Below the pieces are notes generated by a model. The model was not told where the DNA came from, ran no database searches, and saw nothing but the letters and a program-made list of their open reading frames with translations. A stretch of 43,470 nt of DNA from Thiogranum sp. (GTDB taxonomy: Bacteria; Pseudomonadota; Gammaproteobacteria; DSM-19610). Position 1 is the stretch's first letter, and each line of letters starts with the position of its first letter. The position numbers and the translations under genes are program-made. Below, one piece after another: positions 9,678 through 19,345 of this stretch. The DNA lies in contig JASBSN010000078.1 in NCBI GenBank assembly GCA_030148915.1, forward strand, positions 1 through 43,470, written 5' to 3'.

Positions 9678-9826
9678 AGGGTCGATTCCTGGCCAAAGCT
9701 AAAGAAGGCGGTATTCTAACCGCCGGCGGGGCACGGTGCACTGGGGGCGTCGCGTCGGCCCCGCCGGCCGGCGCGCGTAGTGAGCGCCTGCGGGAGCCGA
9801 ACGGCTCAGCGACCGGATGGGTGGCG

Positions 9827-10717
9827 CTAAACCTGCGCCTGCTGTAGCGCTGCGATACGTTCGGCCAGCGGCGGATGGGACATGAACAGGCGTTTGATGC
9901 CCGCCATACGGGCGCCGCCAGCAATCCCAAACGCCGCGAGCTGGTCGGGCAACGGCGCCTGGCCGCTGGCGGCCTGCAAGCGCTGCAGGGCGGCAATCAT
10001 CTTCGGCCGGCCGGCCAGACGCGCGCCCCCGGCGTCGGCGCGGAACTCGCGATAGCGCGAAAACCACATGACAATCATGCTGGCGAGGATACCCAGCACC
10101 ACCTGAGCAATGATGCTGGTAATCCAGAACGCGGGGCCGTGACCGCGCTCCACTTTGAATACCAGTCTGTCGACCAGATGACCGATGACGCGCGAAAAGA
10201 AAATGACAAAGGTATTGACCACCCCCTGGATCAGCGCCAGGGTGACCATGTCGCCGTTGGCCACATGGGAGATTTCATGCCCCACCACCGCCTCGGCTTC
10301 GTCGCGACTCATACTGCGCAGCAGACCGCTGCTGACCGCCACCAGCGCTTTGTTACGACTCATGCCGGTAGCAAACGCATTGACGTCGGCTGAATCGTAG
10401 ATGGCCACCTCCGGGGTGCCGATACCGGCGGCCTGCGCCTGCGCGGCCACCAGCTTGACCAGCCAGGCCTCGGACTCGTTGCGCGGCTGCTCGATAACCT
10501 TGGCCCCGGTCATGCGTTTGGCCAACCACTTGGAAATCGCCAGCGAGATAAACGAACCGCCCATGCCAAACACGGCCGAGAAAATGAGCAGGTTGCGCAG
10601 ATCCAGATTGACGCCCTGCTGATCCAGAACCCGGTCCACACCCAGCAAACTGAGGGTAATACTCAGCACCACCAGGATAGCGATATTGGTGGCCAGAAAT
10701 AACAACACCCGTTTCAT
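9827..10717 (-). CDS. htpX: Membrane zinc metalloprotease HtpX
   Basis: HtpX is an inner-membrane M48 protease that helps FtsH degrade misfolded membrane proteins (family knowledge). The zinc motif is HEISH at 147-151 in [13 protein letters not shown], preceded by [16 protein letters not shown]. Hydrophobic segments lie at about 4-28, 42-62, and in pairs after the active site ([39 protein letters not shown]). I choose the ATG at 10717 ([17 protein letters not shown]) instead of the GTG three codons upstream because it matches the family N-terminus; GGGGAG lies about 10 nt upstream. A sigma32-type promoter sits just ahead, in agreement with heat-shock control known for htpX in E. coli. Confidence 0.95.
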   Translation of the reverse strand: MKRVLLFLATNIAILVVLSITLSLLGVDRVLDQQGVNLDLRNLLIFSAVFGMGGSFISLAISKWLAKRMTGAKVIEQPRNESEAWLVKLVAAQAQAAGIGTPEVAIYDSADVNAFATGMSRNKALVAVSSGLLRSMSRDEAEAVVGHEISHVANGDMVTLALIQGVVNTFVIFFSRVIGHLVDRLVFKVERGHGPAFWITSIIAQVVLGILASMIVMWFSRYREFRADAGGARLAGRPKMIAALQRLQAASGQAPLPDQLAAFGIAGGARMAGIKRLFMSHPPLAERIAALQQAQV

Positions 10718-10747
10718 GCGCGACACACTCCCCTTGAACTACCGTTA

Positions 10748-10775
10748 ATATGGTGGCTAAGCAGCGGAATTCAAG
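10748..10775 (-). promoter_or_regulatory. Predicted sigma32 promoter of htpX
   Basis: Read on the minus strand, CTTGAAT (10775-10769), 14 nt, then ACCATAT (10754-10748). The sigma32 consensus is CTTGAAA, 11-16 nt, CCCATnT, so each box has one mismatch. Transcription would begin about 24 nt before the htpX ATG. The -35 box overlaps the parC stop codon region (10771-10773). Confidence 0.65.
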
Positions 10776-13020
10776 ACTCTTCCGTACTCAGGCGATCCAC
10801 CCGCTGCAAGCCGCGCGGTAGCTTGATGCCTTTACGACCGCGCTCCCCCAGGTAGGTTTCCAGATCCGCCGATTTCAACGTCAGGTGACGTTTGCCGGCG
10901 TGGATCACCAGAGCACCGTCGGCGGGCACACTGGCGATAGCCACTACGTATTCTTCCCGACTGGCGAGTTTTTTGCTGCTCACGTTCTGTATTTTGATGC
11001 CTTTACCGCGATTGAGGCGCGGCACTTCACCGGCCGGTATCACCAGCATCTGTCCCTGCAGGTTGACCGCGGCAATCCGATCGGACTGCGGGTCGCCGAC
11101 CGCCACCGGGGCCAGCACCCGAGCATGTTTGGGCAACGACAGCACCGCCTTGCCGCTGCGAGTGCGTGCCATCATGTCGCCCAAACGGGTGATAAACCCA
11201 TAGCCGGCATCACTGGCCAGCAGAAACAGGCTGTCAGGCTCGCCGGCCATCACACCGACAAAGGTGGCGCCATCGGGCGGGTTGAAACGCCCGGTCAGCG
11301 GCTCACCCTGGCCGCGCGCCGAGGGTAGACTGTGGGCGGCGAGCGTGTAGGCGCGCCCGGTGGAATCCAGGAACACCAGTTGCTGGTTGCTGCGACCGCA
11401 GGCCGCGGCAAGAAAACCGTCGCCGGCTTTGTAACTGAGGCCGAGCGGGTCGATATCGTGGCCGCGAGCGCTCCGCACCCAGCCTTTTTCCGACAACACC
11501 ACGGTGACCGGCTCGCTCGGCACCAGCGCGGCTTCATCCAGCGCCTGGGCGGCGGTGCGCGCGACCAGCAACGAGCGGCGGGGATCGGCGTATTTTTCCG
11601 TATCCGTTTTGATCTCCTGTTTCACCAGGGTGCGCAAACGCGCCTTGGAAGACAGGGTTTTCTGCAACCGGTCGCGCTCACCGGCCAAGGCGTCCTGTTC
11701 ACCGCGGATTTTCATCTCCTCGAGCCGGGCCAGATGACGTAGTTTCAGGTCCAGAATGGCTTCCGCTTGCCGGTCGCTGAGCGCGAAACGGGACATCAAC
11801 ACCGGCTTGGGCTGGTCTTCATGGCGAATGATAGCGATCACCTCGTCAATATTCAGGTAGGCGATCATCAGACCTTCGAGCAAATGCAGGCGCTCCAACA
11901 CCTTCTCCAGCCGGTGCTGCAAGCGCCGGGTCACCGTGGCGAGGCGGAACTCCAGCCATTCTCCGAGCAGGGTGCGCAGATCCTTCACCGCCGGCCGGCC
12001 GTCCAGGCCGATCATGTTCATATTGACGCGATAGCTGCGCTCAAGATCCGTGGTCGCGAACAGGTGAGACATCAGCGCCTCGGTGTCGATACGGTTGGAG
12101 CGCGGCACGATCACCAGCCGGGTCGGGTTCTCGTGGTCCGATTCATCCCGCAGATCGGCCACCATCGGCAGTTTTTTCGCCGCCATCTGGCCGGCAATCT
12201 GCTCCAGCACCTTGTTACCGGATACCTGGTAGGGCAATTCGGTGACAATGATATCGCCCTGGTCGGCTTCGAACCGCGCGCGGATGCGCAGACTGCCGCC
12301 ACCACTGCGGTAGATGGCCTGCAGATCGTCGCGCGGCGTGATGATTTCGCCGCCGGTGGGATAATCCGGCCCCTGAATGTGTTCGCACAGCTGCTCCAAC
12401 CCGGCCTTGGGGTTATCCAGCAAGTGGATGGCGGCGGCCGAAACCTCGGCCAGGTTATGCGGTGGGATATCGGTTGCCATGCCCACGGCGATGCCGGTGG
12501 CGCCGTTTAACAATACCGCCGGCAGGCGCGCCGGCAACAGCAGCGGCTCTTGCAGGGTGCCGTCAAAGTTGGCCGTCCAGTTGACCGTGCCCTCGCCGAG
12601 CTCCGCCAACAGCACCTCGGAAAAAGGCGTCAGCCGCGCTTCGGTATAACGCATGGCGGCAAACGACTTGGGATCGTCCGTCGAACCCCAGTTGCCCTGT
12701 CCGTCCACCAGCGGATAACGGAAGGAAAACCCCTGCGCCATATGCACCATCGCTTCGTAACAGGCGCTGTCTCCGTGCGGGTGAAATTTACCCAGCACGT
12801 CGCCCACCGTACGCGCCGACTTTTTAAACTTGGCGCGCGCCGACAGACCCAGCTCCGACATCGCATAGACGATGCGCCGCTGCACCGGCTTCAGGCCATC
12901 GCCGATATGCGGCAGGGCTCTGTCGAGAATCACGTACATGGAATAATCCAGGTAGGCCTTCTCGGTAAAAGCGTGTAGCGGAAGGGTTTCTATGTTTTCC
13001 AGAGTCGTATCAGTGGTCAT
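10771..13020 (-). CDS. parC: DNA topoisomerase IV subunit A
   Basis: ParC is the DNA breakage-reunion subunit of topoisomerase IV and decatenates daughter chromosomes (family knowledge). The protein opens with [20 protein letters not shown] and contains the catalytic tyrosine region [13 protein letters not shown]. The quinolone-resistance region reads [20 protein letters not shown], with Ser and Glu at the classic positions (80 and 84 in E. coli), a sensitive genotype. A beta-pinwheel C-terminal domain follows. The frame extends to 13056, but the ATG at 13020 ([16 protein letters not shown]) matches the family and gives 749 residues. ParE lies upstream on the same strand with a PilZ gene between them. 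Confidence 0.97.
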   Translation of the reverse strand: MTTDTTLENIETLPLHAFTEKAYLDYSMYVILDRALPHIGDGLKPVQRRIVYAMSELGLSARAKFKKSARTVGDVLGKFHPHGDSACYEAMVHMAQGFSFRYPLVDGQGNWGSTDDPKSFAAMRYTEARLTPFSEVLLAELGEGTVNWTANFDGTLQEPLLLPARLPAVLLNGATGIAVGMATDIPPHNLAEVSAAAIHLLDNPKAGLEQLCEHIQGPDYPTGGEIITPRDDLQAIYRSGGGSLRIRARFEADQGDIIVTELPYQVSGNKVLEQIAGQMAAKKLPMVADLRDESDHENPTRLVIVPRSNRIDTEALMSHLFATTDLERSYRVNMNMIGLDGRPAVKDLRTLLGEWLEFRLATVTRRLQHRLEKVLERLHLLEGLMIAYLNIDEVIAIIRHEDQPKPVLMSRFALSDRQAEAILDLKLRHLARLEEMKIRGEQDALAGERDRLQKTLSSKARLRTLVKQEIKTDTEKYADPRRSLLVARTAAQALDEAALVPSEPVTVVLSEKGWVRSARGHDIDPLGLSYKAGDGFLAAACGRSNQQLVFLDSTGRAYTLAAHSLPSARGQGEPLTGRFNPPDGATFVGVMAGEPDSLFLLASDAGYGFITRLGDMMARTRSGKAVLSLPKHARVLAPVAVGDPQSDRIAAVNLQGQMLVIPAGEVPRLNRGKGIKIQNVSSKKLASREEYVVAIASVPADGALVIHAGKRHLTLKSADLETYLGERGRKGIKLPRGLQRVDRLSTEES

Positions 13021-13114
13021 GCCGGGTCCGTATCCAGGAAGTGGGGCGCGGACCATTCTAACGGCAAACGCCGGCTAGGGAAGCCAGGCGGTGATTTTCC
13101 CGCCGCGCGGCAGC

Positions 13115-15637
13115 TTAGCTGCCGCCGGCGCTTCTCAGCGCCAGCCATTCCTGAGTGATATCGACCAACTCGCCGTAGCCGACCTGTGAATGGACCAGGT
13201 CAGAGAGCTTCACCGCCCGGTGACGGGACTGGCCGCGTATCGGCTCGATCATTTTGTCCAGCGCCTTCTCGTCGATCTGACGGCTAAAGGTCGCCGTCAA
13301 TTTGAGGCAGCGCCAATCCTCGTAGCGGCACAGGCGGGCGAGAAACTGCTCGCGTTGCGCCTGGTCGTTAAAATCGAGTTCGCTGGCCGCGTGAATAAAG
13401 GTTTCGCCGCTGAGCGAATCTTCGTCACGGTAGACGTACAACTCGAGCTCGAACGGCGCCGGCGCTTCCCCGTTACTGCGGGTTTGTCGCAGCAGAAATT
13501 GAATGGCGTCATACAGTGTAGCCACCATCCGCGGTTCGTTCAGACAACGGAAATCGAAGCGTCCACCGACGTCAAACCAGTTCAACAGCGGTCCCGGCGA
13601 CTCGGGCACACCGACAAACTGCAGGTGGGCTCCTCCCTCCTGGTTGCGGCCGATGAAAAAGGGTATCCCGGGCGTGTTGGAGGCCACCAGTGTTTCATAG
13701 ACCCGTGAGGCGGTCGCACCCCAAATATCGCCGATGTCGACACCCAGTTTGTGCTGGTTTTTGGTGATCAGTTCGACGAAAAAGGCTTTCAGCCCCTCAT
13801 TTTTATTGCCGAGAACACGCTCCAACCGCACTACCGTGCCGGACTCCTCGTGGTGGCTGCCGACCACGCGATAAGGAATATCCAGAAGGTTGGTGGAAGA
13901 TTTTTTCTGCTGCAACGACACCAGCCCTACCCGTACCGTGGCGCCCTTTTTCACCGTCAACGGGCCATCCAGCTGGATGCGCATGCCGCGCGTGGAAATA
14001 TCCCGGGACATGCCTTGCACGGATTTATCTCCGACCCGCACATCCACCCGCGTCTCGGCCAGATAGCGATCCTCGCGGCGGCGCTCGACGTACCCGAAGC
14101 GGATCAACTCGGGCTGCATGTACTGTGCCGGGAGCGCCAATTTGCGCTCTACGCCGTCGTCGCTCAGGCGTCGCTGTTCGCCGCCTACCCAAACCGCAGC
14201 CCCCTCGGTGGCCGCCTGCACGCCGCGCAAAGCTTTGCGGCACTCCTGGGTCATATCCATGACAAAGCCGACTTGCCGCAGACGCTGCAGACGGGCCCGC
14301 AGCTCGGCCATCCGGGCCTCGGATTTGTACTGCAGCCGCTGAGAGACCTCATCGAGCTTGCTCTCCGGCACCGAGAGCGCCGGCAGCGCCCCGGCGTGCA
14401 CTTTGACGATGCAGTACTCGGACTGCTGCAGCACCCAGGCCAGCAGACGGATAAAAGTCTGCGGCGAAGCGGCTTCGAAATCGGCCGCTGAATGAATGCG
14501 CAGGCACTGGTCGTGTTGGCCGCGCTGGCGATACATCGCCAATACAAAAGCCCGGCCCTCGGCGAGCTCCTGCAGGCGCTGCGGCAGACACAGCGGGGTA
14601 AAATTGTAATTATCCGCGTCGGTGCAGAAAAACCGCGCCAGGCCGGCGTTGCCCTCGCTCATCGCCAGGCCCTGCACACACAGATCGTCGGCCTCGTTAC
14701 GCTCGATAAAAAACGGGATCTGCGTTGCGCTCTGCGCGTAGCTGCGCTCGTAGAGCCAGCTGAGCACCGACTGGTACTCGTCTTCCATATCCAGTTTGTA
14801 TTTGCGCTGGCGCTGCTCTACCAGTTGCTCCAGCAAGGCGGAGAGTCCGGGCGGCTTTTCCAGATCGAGACGCTTCAGCGCCAGGACGGTTTCCGCTTCC
14901 CGTGACTCGACCGTCACGACACGGTAGAGTGCGCATTCACTCAAGGTCTCACCCGCTTCGTTCAACAGGCCGCGAAAACTGACTTGCAGACTTTGGGCGC
15001 GCTTAAAAGTGCTCAGACCGCGAATGTGCACCCGCATACCGCCGACGGAAATATCTCGGGTGGTGCCGGTGGCGCTGATATTGCCGCGCTCCAAGGTCAC
15101 CGAACAGGCATATTGCAAACGTGGATGACTGCGCTTGCGGAAATAGCCGAGCGGTAATTGTTCGGGGTTACTGACCAGGCTGCTGGCGTTGTGAGAGGCG
15201 CCGTCGTGCGCGCCAAGCAGATCGCCGGCGGTTTCGCGCGCCCGTTCCCGGCGACGCTGTTCCAGCTCGCGCACACGCTGCTCGGCCTGTTCGCGCGCCT
15301 CGGCCTGGGCCTGCAACGTGTGCGCGCCGCCGACAATGGCCTCAAATGTGCCGACGGTATACACGCCGTTGTTCTCCAGCAACCCGCGCTCGAACAGCTC
15401 AAAGGAAACGTCATCGAGATAATGGACACGGTCGTTGAAAGCGTAGCGCCGACACTCACCGGCCACCCGTGCGCGCATATCGATGGTCTGGAAACAGGGT
15501 CGCGTCAGCCGCGTCTCTTCCATGCGATGCAGAAAGCGCCCGGTATCGGAGCCTTCCACGACGATTTCAGTGACCAGTTCCTTGGCGCGCGCGCCGACAC
15601 TCGCCCGCTTGAAATGCTTGACAACAAATTCGCCCAT
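13115..15637 (-). CDS. Tandem-duplicated PilZ-domain protein, predicted c-di-GMP receptor
   Basis: An 840-residue cytoplasmic protein. An N-terminal region of about 100 residues and a charged coiled-coil (about 105-140) precede two PilZ domains. PilZ-1 (about 165-265) has RKRSHPR at 167-173 and DISVGG at 195-200; PilZ-2 (about 515-612) has RRREDR at 519-524 and DISTRG at 546-551, so both signatures are intact. Each is followed by a similar segment containing IPFFIERN or IPFFIGRN, so the body is an internal duplication of about 300 residues. The first ATG (15700) has no good ribosome-binding site; the ATG at 15637 has GAGGGA 3 nt upstream and is preferred. It lies between parE and parC, behind the parE terminator. 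The output function is unknown. Confidence 0.8.
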   Translation of the reverse strand: MGEFVVKHFKRASVGARAKELVTEIVVEGSDTGRFLHRMEETRLTRPCFQTIDMRARVAGECRRYAFNDRVHYLDDVSFELFERGLLENNGVYTVGTFEAIVGGAHTLQAQAEAREQAEQRVRELEQRRRERARETAGDLLGAHDGASHNASSLVSNPEQLPLGYFRKRSHPRLQYACSVTLERGNISATGTTRDISVGGMRVHIRGLSTFKRAQSLQVSFRGLLNEAGETLSECALYRVVTVESREAETVLALKRLDLEKPPGLSALLEQLVEQRQRKYKLDMEDEYQSVLSWLYERSYAQSATQIPFFIERNEADDLCVQGLAMSEGNAGLARFFCTDADNYNFTPLCLPQRLQELAEGRAFVLAMYRQRGQHDQCLRIHSAADFEAASPQTFIRLLAWVLQQSEYCIVKVHAGALPALSVPESKLDEVSQRLQYKSEARMAELRARLQRLRQVGFVMDMTQECRKALRGVQAATEGAAVWVGGEQRRLSDDGVERKLALPAQYMQPELIRFGYVERRREDRYLAETRVDVRVGDKSVQGMSRDISTRGMRIQLDGPLTVKKGATVRVGLVSLQQKKSSTNLLDIPYRVVGSHHEESGTVVRLERVLGNKNEGLKAFFVELITKNQHKLGVDIGDIWGATASRVYETLVASNTPGIPFFIGRNQEGGAHLQFVGVPESPGPLLNWFDVGGRFDFRCLNEPRMVATLYDAIQFLLRQTRSNGEAPAPFELELYVYRDEDSLSGETFIHAASELDFNDQAQREQFLARLCRYEDWRCLKLTATFSRQIDEKALDKMIEPIRGQSRHRAVKLSDLVHSQVGYGELVDITQEWLALRSAGGS

Positions 15638-15707
15638 GTTCCCTCGGGTCTGACGCCCCCAGACAATCTCTGCCTGAAAATAAAACCATTTACTATTCAA
15701 TGGCTTG

Positions 15708-15732
15708 AAAAACTCCGGTGCAAATACCGGAG
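15708..15732 (-). terminator. Rho-independent terminator after parE
   Basis: On the minus strand CTCCGGT-ATTTGC-ACCGGAG is followed by TTTTTC. The 7-bp stem begins 7 nt after the parE stop. It separates parE from the PilZ gene that follows, which therefore probably has its own promoter in the next 70 nt. Confidence 0.7.
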
Positions 15733-15739
15733 GGCCAGC

Positions 15740-17626
15740 CTAAATATCGGCCAGATTACCGTTTTTCTCCAGCCAGGAGCGTCGGTCGGCAGAACGATTC
15801 TTCGCCAACAGCAGATCGAGGGTGTGGTGACTCTCACCGCCGGGCGTCAGCGTGAGGCGCACCAGGCGGCGGGTGTCGGGATCGATACTGGTTTCGCGCA
15901 ATTGCAGCGGGTTCATTTCGCCCAGCCCCTTGAAGCGCTGCACATTAACTTTGCCTTTGATATTTTCCGCGGCAATGCGATCGAGGATACCTTGGCGCTC
16001 GGCGTCGTCGAGCGCATAAAACACCTGTTTGCCGACATCGATGCGGTACAGCGGCGGCATCGCGACATAGATGTGACCGGCGGCCACCAATGGGCGGAAG
16101 TGGCGCAGGAACAGAGCACACAGCAGCGTGGCGATATGGGCGCCGTCGGAATCGGCGTCGGCGAGAATACAAATTTTGCCGTAGCGCAGATTTTTCAGCT
16201 CGTCCACACCCGGCTCGGCGCCGATCGCCAGGGCGATGTCATGGACCGTCTGCGAGGCCAGCACCTGCGCCGAATCGACCTCCCAGGTGTTGAGAATTTT
16301 GCCCCGCAGCGGCATCACCGCCTGATATTCCCGGTCGCGGGCCTGCTTGGCCGAACCGCCCGCCGAGTCGCCTTCCACCAGAAAGAGCTCGGAGCGCTGC
16401 AGATCATTGTTACTGCAATCGGCGAGTTTTCCGGGTAGCGCCGGCCCGCTGGTGACTTTCTTGCGCACCACTTTCTTGCCGGCGCGCTGGCGCGCCTGAG
16501 CGCTCTGTATGGCCAGCTGCGCTATCTGTTCGCCGGCTTCGGTATGCTGGTTCAGCCACAGACTGAAGGCGTCTTTGGCGACACCGGAAACAAACGCGGT
16601 GCATTCGCGTGAGGACAGGCGCTCCTTGGTCTGCCCGGAAAACTGCGGATCGAGCAGCTTCACCGAAAGAATATAGGTACAGCGGTCCCAGACGTCATCG
16701 GGGCTGATCCTGACGCCGCGCGGCAACAGGTTACGGAACTCGCAGAACTCGCGCACCGCCTCGGTGAGGCCGGTGCGCAAACCGTTGACGTGGGTGCCCC
16801 CCTGGGCCGTCGGTATCAGGTTGACATAACTTTCGCTGAGCGGTTCGCCACCGTCGGGCAACCAGACCAGCGCCCATTCGGCCGCCTCCTGGTTACCCTC
16901 CATTTTGCCCACGAAGGGGTCTTCGGGCAGTCGGGCAACATCGCCGAGCGCATCCACCAGATAGTCGCGCAGACCGTCCTGGTAGCACCAGCTTTCCTGG
17001 TCGCCGCTTTTCTCATCGGTCAGCGTCACCGCCAGGCCCGGGCACAGGACCGCCTTGGCGCGCAGCACATGCTTGAGGCGCGGCAAGGAGAACCGCGGAG
17101 AGTCGAAAAACTTCGGCTCCGGCCAGAAGCGCACCGTCGTGCCGGTGTTCTGTTTGCCGACTTTGCCCACTGTCTCCAGGCCGGCGACTTTCTCGCCGTT
17201 TTTGAACGCCAGATGGTATTCGTGACCGGCGCGCTTCACCCACACCTGCAGGTGACGCGAAAGGGCATTGACCACCGAGACGCCCACACCGTGCAAACCG
17301 CCGGAAAAGCGGTAGTTACTATCGGAAAACTTACCCCCCGCGTGGAGCCGGGTAAGGATGACCTCGGCGCCGGACACACCCTCTTCCGGGTGAATGTCCA
17401 CCGGCATGCCACGCCCGTTATCGCTGACCGCGAGCGACCCGTCCTTATAAAGCGTGATGTCGATCCTGTCGGCAAACCCCGCAAGCGCTTCATCGACGCT
17501 GTTATCGATGACTTCCTGGGCGAGATGGTTGGGGCGTGTGGTGTCGGTGTACATGCCCGGGCGCTTGCGCACCGGGTCAAGCCCGCTTAACACTTCAATG
17601 GAGGCGGCGTCGTATTTGGCTGTCAT
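15740..17626 (-). CDS. parE: DNA topoisomerase IV subunit B
   Basis: ParE is the ATPase subunit of topoisomerase IV (family knowledge). At 628 residues it has ParE rather than GyrB length. Visible motifs are RKRPGMYTDTTRPNHLAQEV, the ATP-binding EVIDNSVDEAL (catalytic Glu), VSDNGRGMPVDIHPEEG, and SGGLHGVGVSVVNALS of the GHKL fold. The TOPRIM domain shows LVEGDSAGGSAKQARDR, ILADADSDGAHI for metal binding and QRFKGLGEMNP. The ATG at 17626 matches the family start. CNP1-like lies 45 nt upstream; the gene ends at a rho-independent terminator. Confidence 0.97.
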   Translation of the reverse strand: MTAKYDAASIEVLSGLDPVRKRPGMYTDTTRPNHLAQEVIDNSVDEALAGFADRIDITLYKDGSLAVSDNGRGMPVDIHPEEGVSGAEVILTRLHAGGKFSDSNYRFSGGLHGVGVSVVNALSRHLQVWVKRAGHEYHLAFKNGEKVAGLETVGKVGKQNTGTTVRFWPEPKFFDSPRFSLPRLKHVLRAKAVLCPGLAVTLTDEKSGDQESWCYQDGLRDYLVDALGDVARLPEDPFVGKMEGNQEAAEWALVWLPDGGEPLSESYVNLIPTAQGGTHVNGLRTGLTEAVREFCEFRNLLPRGVRISPDDVWDRCTYILSVKLLDPQFSGQTKERLSSRECTAFVSGVAKDAFSLWLNQHTEAGEQIAQLAIQSAQARQRAGKKVVRKKVTSGPALPGKLADCSNNDLQRSELFLVEGDSAGGSAKQARDREYQAVMPLRGKILNTWEVDSAQVLASQTVHDIALAIGAEPGVDELKNLRYGKICILADADSDGAHIATLLCALFLRHFRPLVAAGHIYVAMPPLYRIDVGKQVFYALDDAERQGILDRIAAENIKGKVNVQRFKGLGEMNPLQLRETSIDPDTRRLVRLTLTPGGESHHTLDLLLAKNRSADRRSWLEKNGNLADI

Positions 17627-17671
17627 CGGCTTTAAAGGTGGCTACGGCTAGTGAAAACGGGCACGGCGCGG

Positions 17672-18238
17672 TTATTCCATATCTCCGGGGACGGCGTAGT
17701 CAACGCTGTGTTTGAGTCGTTTCACCAGTTCTGCGGCCTGGTCGCCGACCGGCAGCGGGCAGAAGTAGTCATCGGCCAGCAGCTTGCGAAAAATATCCTG
17801 TCGCGTCTGGCGGATGTACTGCCAGTCGTTATTAGCCAGCGGATAGAACTGTCCCACGCTACCGTAAGCGTAGCGTTTAAACTGCCGGCGAACACAGCGG
17901 ATACCCTCGAAACTGACGTTATCCACGCCGCTGTCGGAACGCAACACGGCGGTGTAGCGCACCACCCGGTCCTCGCCCACCGACAACGAGGCGCTATCGA
18001 CGAACAAGCGATACGGGAAGCCGTAACGCGCGCTGTCGACCTCGATCAGGTTTTCCTCATGCGGATAGCGCGGCAGCACCAGCGGCTGCTCCTTTTCCTC
18101 GTCGCCCGCCTCGGGCAATGTCTCGAGAAACGGTTTGATCGCGTCTTCTTGATAGACATCGTCGTCATTGTCGGCCGCCCGCAGGGGGCTGACCGACAGC
18201 AGCGACAGGCACAGCAGGAGCACACTGATGAAATTCAT
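17672..18238 (-). CDS. CNP1-like family exported protein
   Basis: A 188-residue protein with a Sec signal peptide (MNFISVLLLCLSLLSVSPLR, likely cleaved after RAA) followed by an acidic segment DNDDDVYQED. The body contains ALPRYP-like LPRYPHEENLIEVD, VRYTAVLRSDSGVDNVSFEG and IRCVRRQFKRYA, which I recognise as the CNP1-like family of betaproteobacterial and gammaproteobacterial proteins of unknown role. It is probably periplasmic. The frame is open to 18274, but the ATG at 18238 begins the signal peptide. It is on the same strand as cbpA upstream and parE downstream. No function can be assigned from the sequence. Confidence 0.72.
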   Translation of the reverse strand: MNFISVLLLCLSLLSVSPLRAADNDDDVYQEDAIKPFLETLPEAGDEEKEQPLVLPRYPHEENLIEVDSARYGFPYRLFVDSASLSVGEDRVVRYTAVLRSDSGVDNVSFEGIRCVRRQFKRYAYGSVGQFYPLANNDWQYIRQTRQDIFRKLLADDYFCPLPVGDQAAELVKRLKHSVDYAVPGDME

Positions 18239-18310
18239 TCGCGCAGCATAAAAGGGTACGGTGGCAAATCGCAAACATTATCGCCCGCCGCCCGGACCCG
18301 CAGCGGACCT

Positions 18311-19270
18311 TCAAGCGGCGGTTTCACGCCGCGGATCGTAGGCGAAGTGCGCCGCCATCTGCCGATAGATCTCGCGGCCAGGCTCATCGGTTGCCGGCGG
18401 TGTGACGATCCGCAACTCCACATACAAATCCCCGGCGGGCTTACCGGGCATACCGCGCCCCTTGAGGCGCAACTTCTGCCCCGATTGCGCCCCGGGGGGT
18501 ACGCTCAGCTCCACCTGACCGGCCGGTGTGGCCGCCGGCACTTTGGCCCCGAGGGCCGCTTCCCAGGGGGTGATTTTCAGCTGACTGTAGATGTCCTTAC
18601 CCTCCACGCGGTAGTGCGCGTGGGGCTCGAACTCCACTTCCAGGTAAAGATCCCCGGGCTTGGCGCCGCCCACGCCCGGGCCACCCTGCCCGCTCAGACG
18701 GATCTGCTGACCGGCGAGAATACCGGTGGGGATATTCACATTCAGCTGACGGCGCTTGAGCACCACGTTGCCGGCACCGTCCAATTGGGGCGACTGTAGC
18801 TGGATGCTGCGTCGGGCGCCACGCACGGCGTCTTCGACCGAAATCAATATCTTGGCGTGATGATCCTCGCCACCGGCGCGAAAACCGCCGGCTGCGGCGC
18901 CTGGTGTGCGCCCGCCCGAAAAAGGGCTGGCGCCGCCAAACAGCGTTTCAAAGAAGTCACTGAATCCCGACGCGCCGCCACCACCGGCGCCGGCACCGCG
19001 AAACTCAAAACCGGCATCCCAATCGGGTGGCGGCCGAAACTCCTGGCCGGCTTTCCAATTGTCGCCGAACTGGTCGTAGGCGGCACGCTTTTCGGTGTCT
19101 TTGAGAACCTCGTAGGCTTCGCCGAGCTCTTTGAAACGGGCCTCGGCGTCCGCTTCTTTACTGACATCCGGGTGAAACTTGCGCGCCAGCTTTCGGTAGG
19201 CGCGCTTAATTTCCTCCGGCGTCGCCTCGCGCGACACACCGAGCACCTGATAATAATCCTTGAACTCCAT
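18311..19270 (-). CDS. cbpA: DnaJ-class co-chaperone CbpA (DnaJ without zinc finger)
   Basis: A class B J-protein of 319 residues. The J domain is at 1-70 ([20 protein letters not shown] motif in [11 protein letters not shown]), then a Gly/Phe-rich linker (about 85-130, [22 protein letters not shown] split by charged residues) and the two beta-barrel client-binding domains. There are no CxxCxGxG zinc motifs, which distinguishes it from DnaJ. It stimulates DnaK ATP hydrolysis and delivers unfolded clients (family knowledge). The ATG at 19270 has GGGGAG 4 nt upstream. It follows hsp20 on the same strand with a hairpin between, so both probably share the sigma32 promoter. Confidence 0.92.
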   Translation of the reverse strand: MEFKDYYQVLGVSREATPEEIKRAYRKLARKFHPDVSKEADAEARFKELGEAYEVLKDTEKRAAYDQFGDNWKAGQEFRPPPDWDAGFEFRGAGAGGGGASGFSDFFETLFGGASPFSGGRTPGAAAGGFRAGGEDHHAKILISVEDAVRGARRSIQLQSPQLDGAGNVVLKRRQLNVNIPTGILAGQQIRLSGQGGPGVGGAKPGDLYLEVEFEPHAHYRVEGKDIYSQLKITPWEAALGAKVPAATPAGQVELSVPPGAQSGQKLRLKGRGMPGKPAGDLYVELRIVTPPATDEPGREIYRQMAAHFAYDPRRETAA

Positions 19271-19293
19271 GAGACTCCCCGTTAACCATCGAT

Positions 19294-19322
19294 CCGGTCT
19301 GCGTCCCAAGGACGCAGACCGG
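19294..19322. promoter_or_regulatory. 13-bp stem-loop between hsp20 and cbpA
   Basis: CCGGTCTGCGTCC-CAA-GGACGCAGACCGG is a perfect 13-bp stem with a three-base loop in the 75-nt hsp20-cbpA gap. No T-tract follows on either strand, so it is not a standard terminator. It may be a processing or stabilising hairpin that sets hsp20 above cbpA expression, which is inference. Confidence 0.55.
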
Positions 19323-19345
19323 TCGCTGTCAGGCGGACGTTAGTT

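Noticed and set aside
15158-16438. Plus-strand open frame (426 codons) across the parE and PilZ genes
   Set aside because: It runs across the gene boundary and terminator on the other strand and reads as a shadow of the coding bias.
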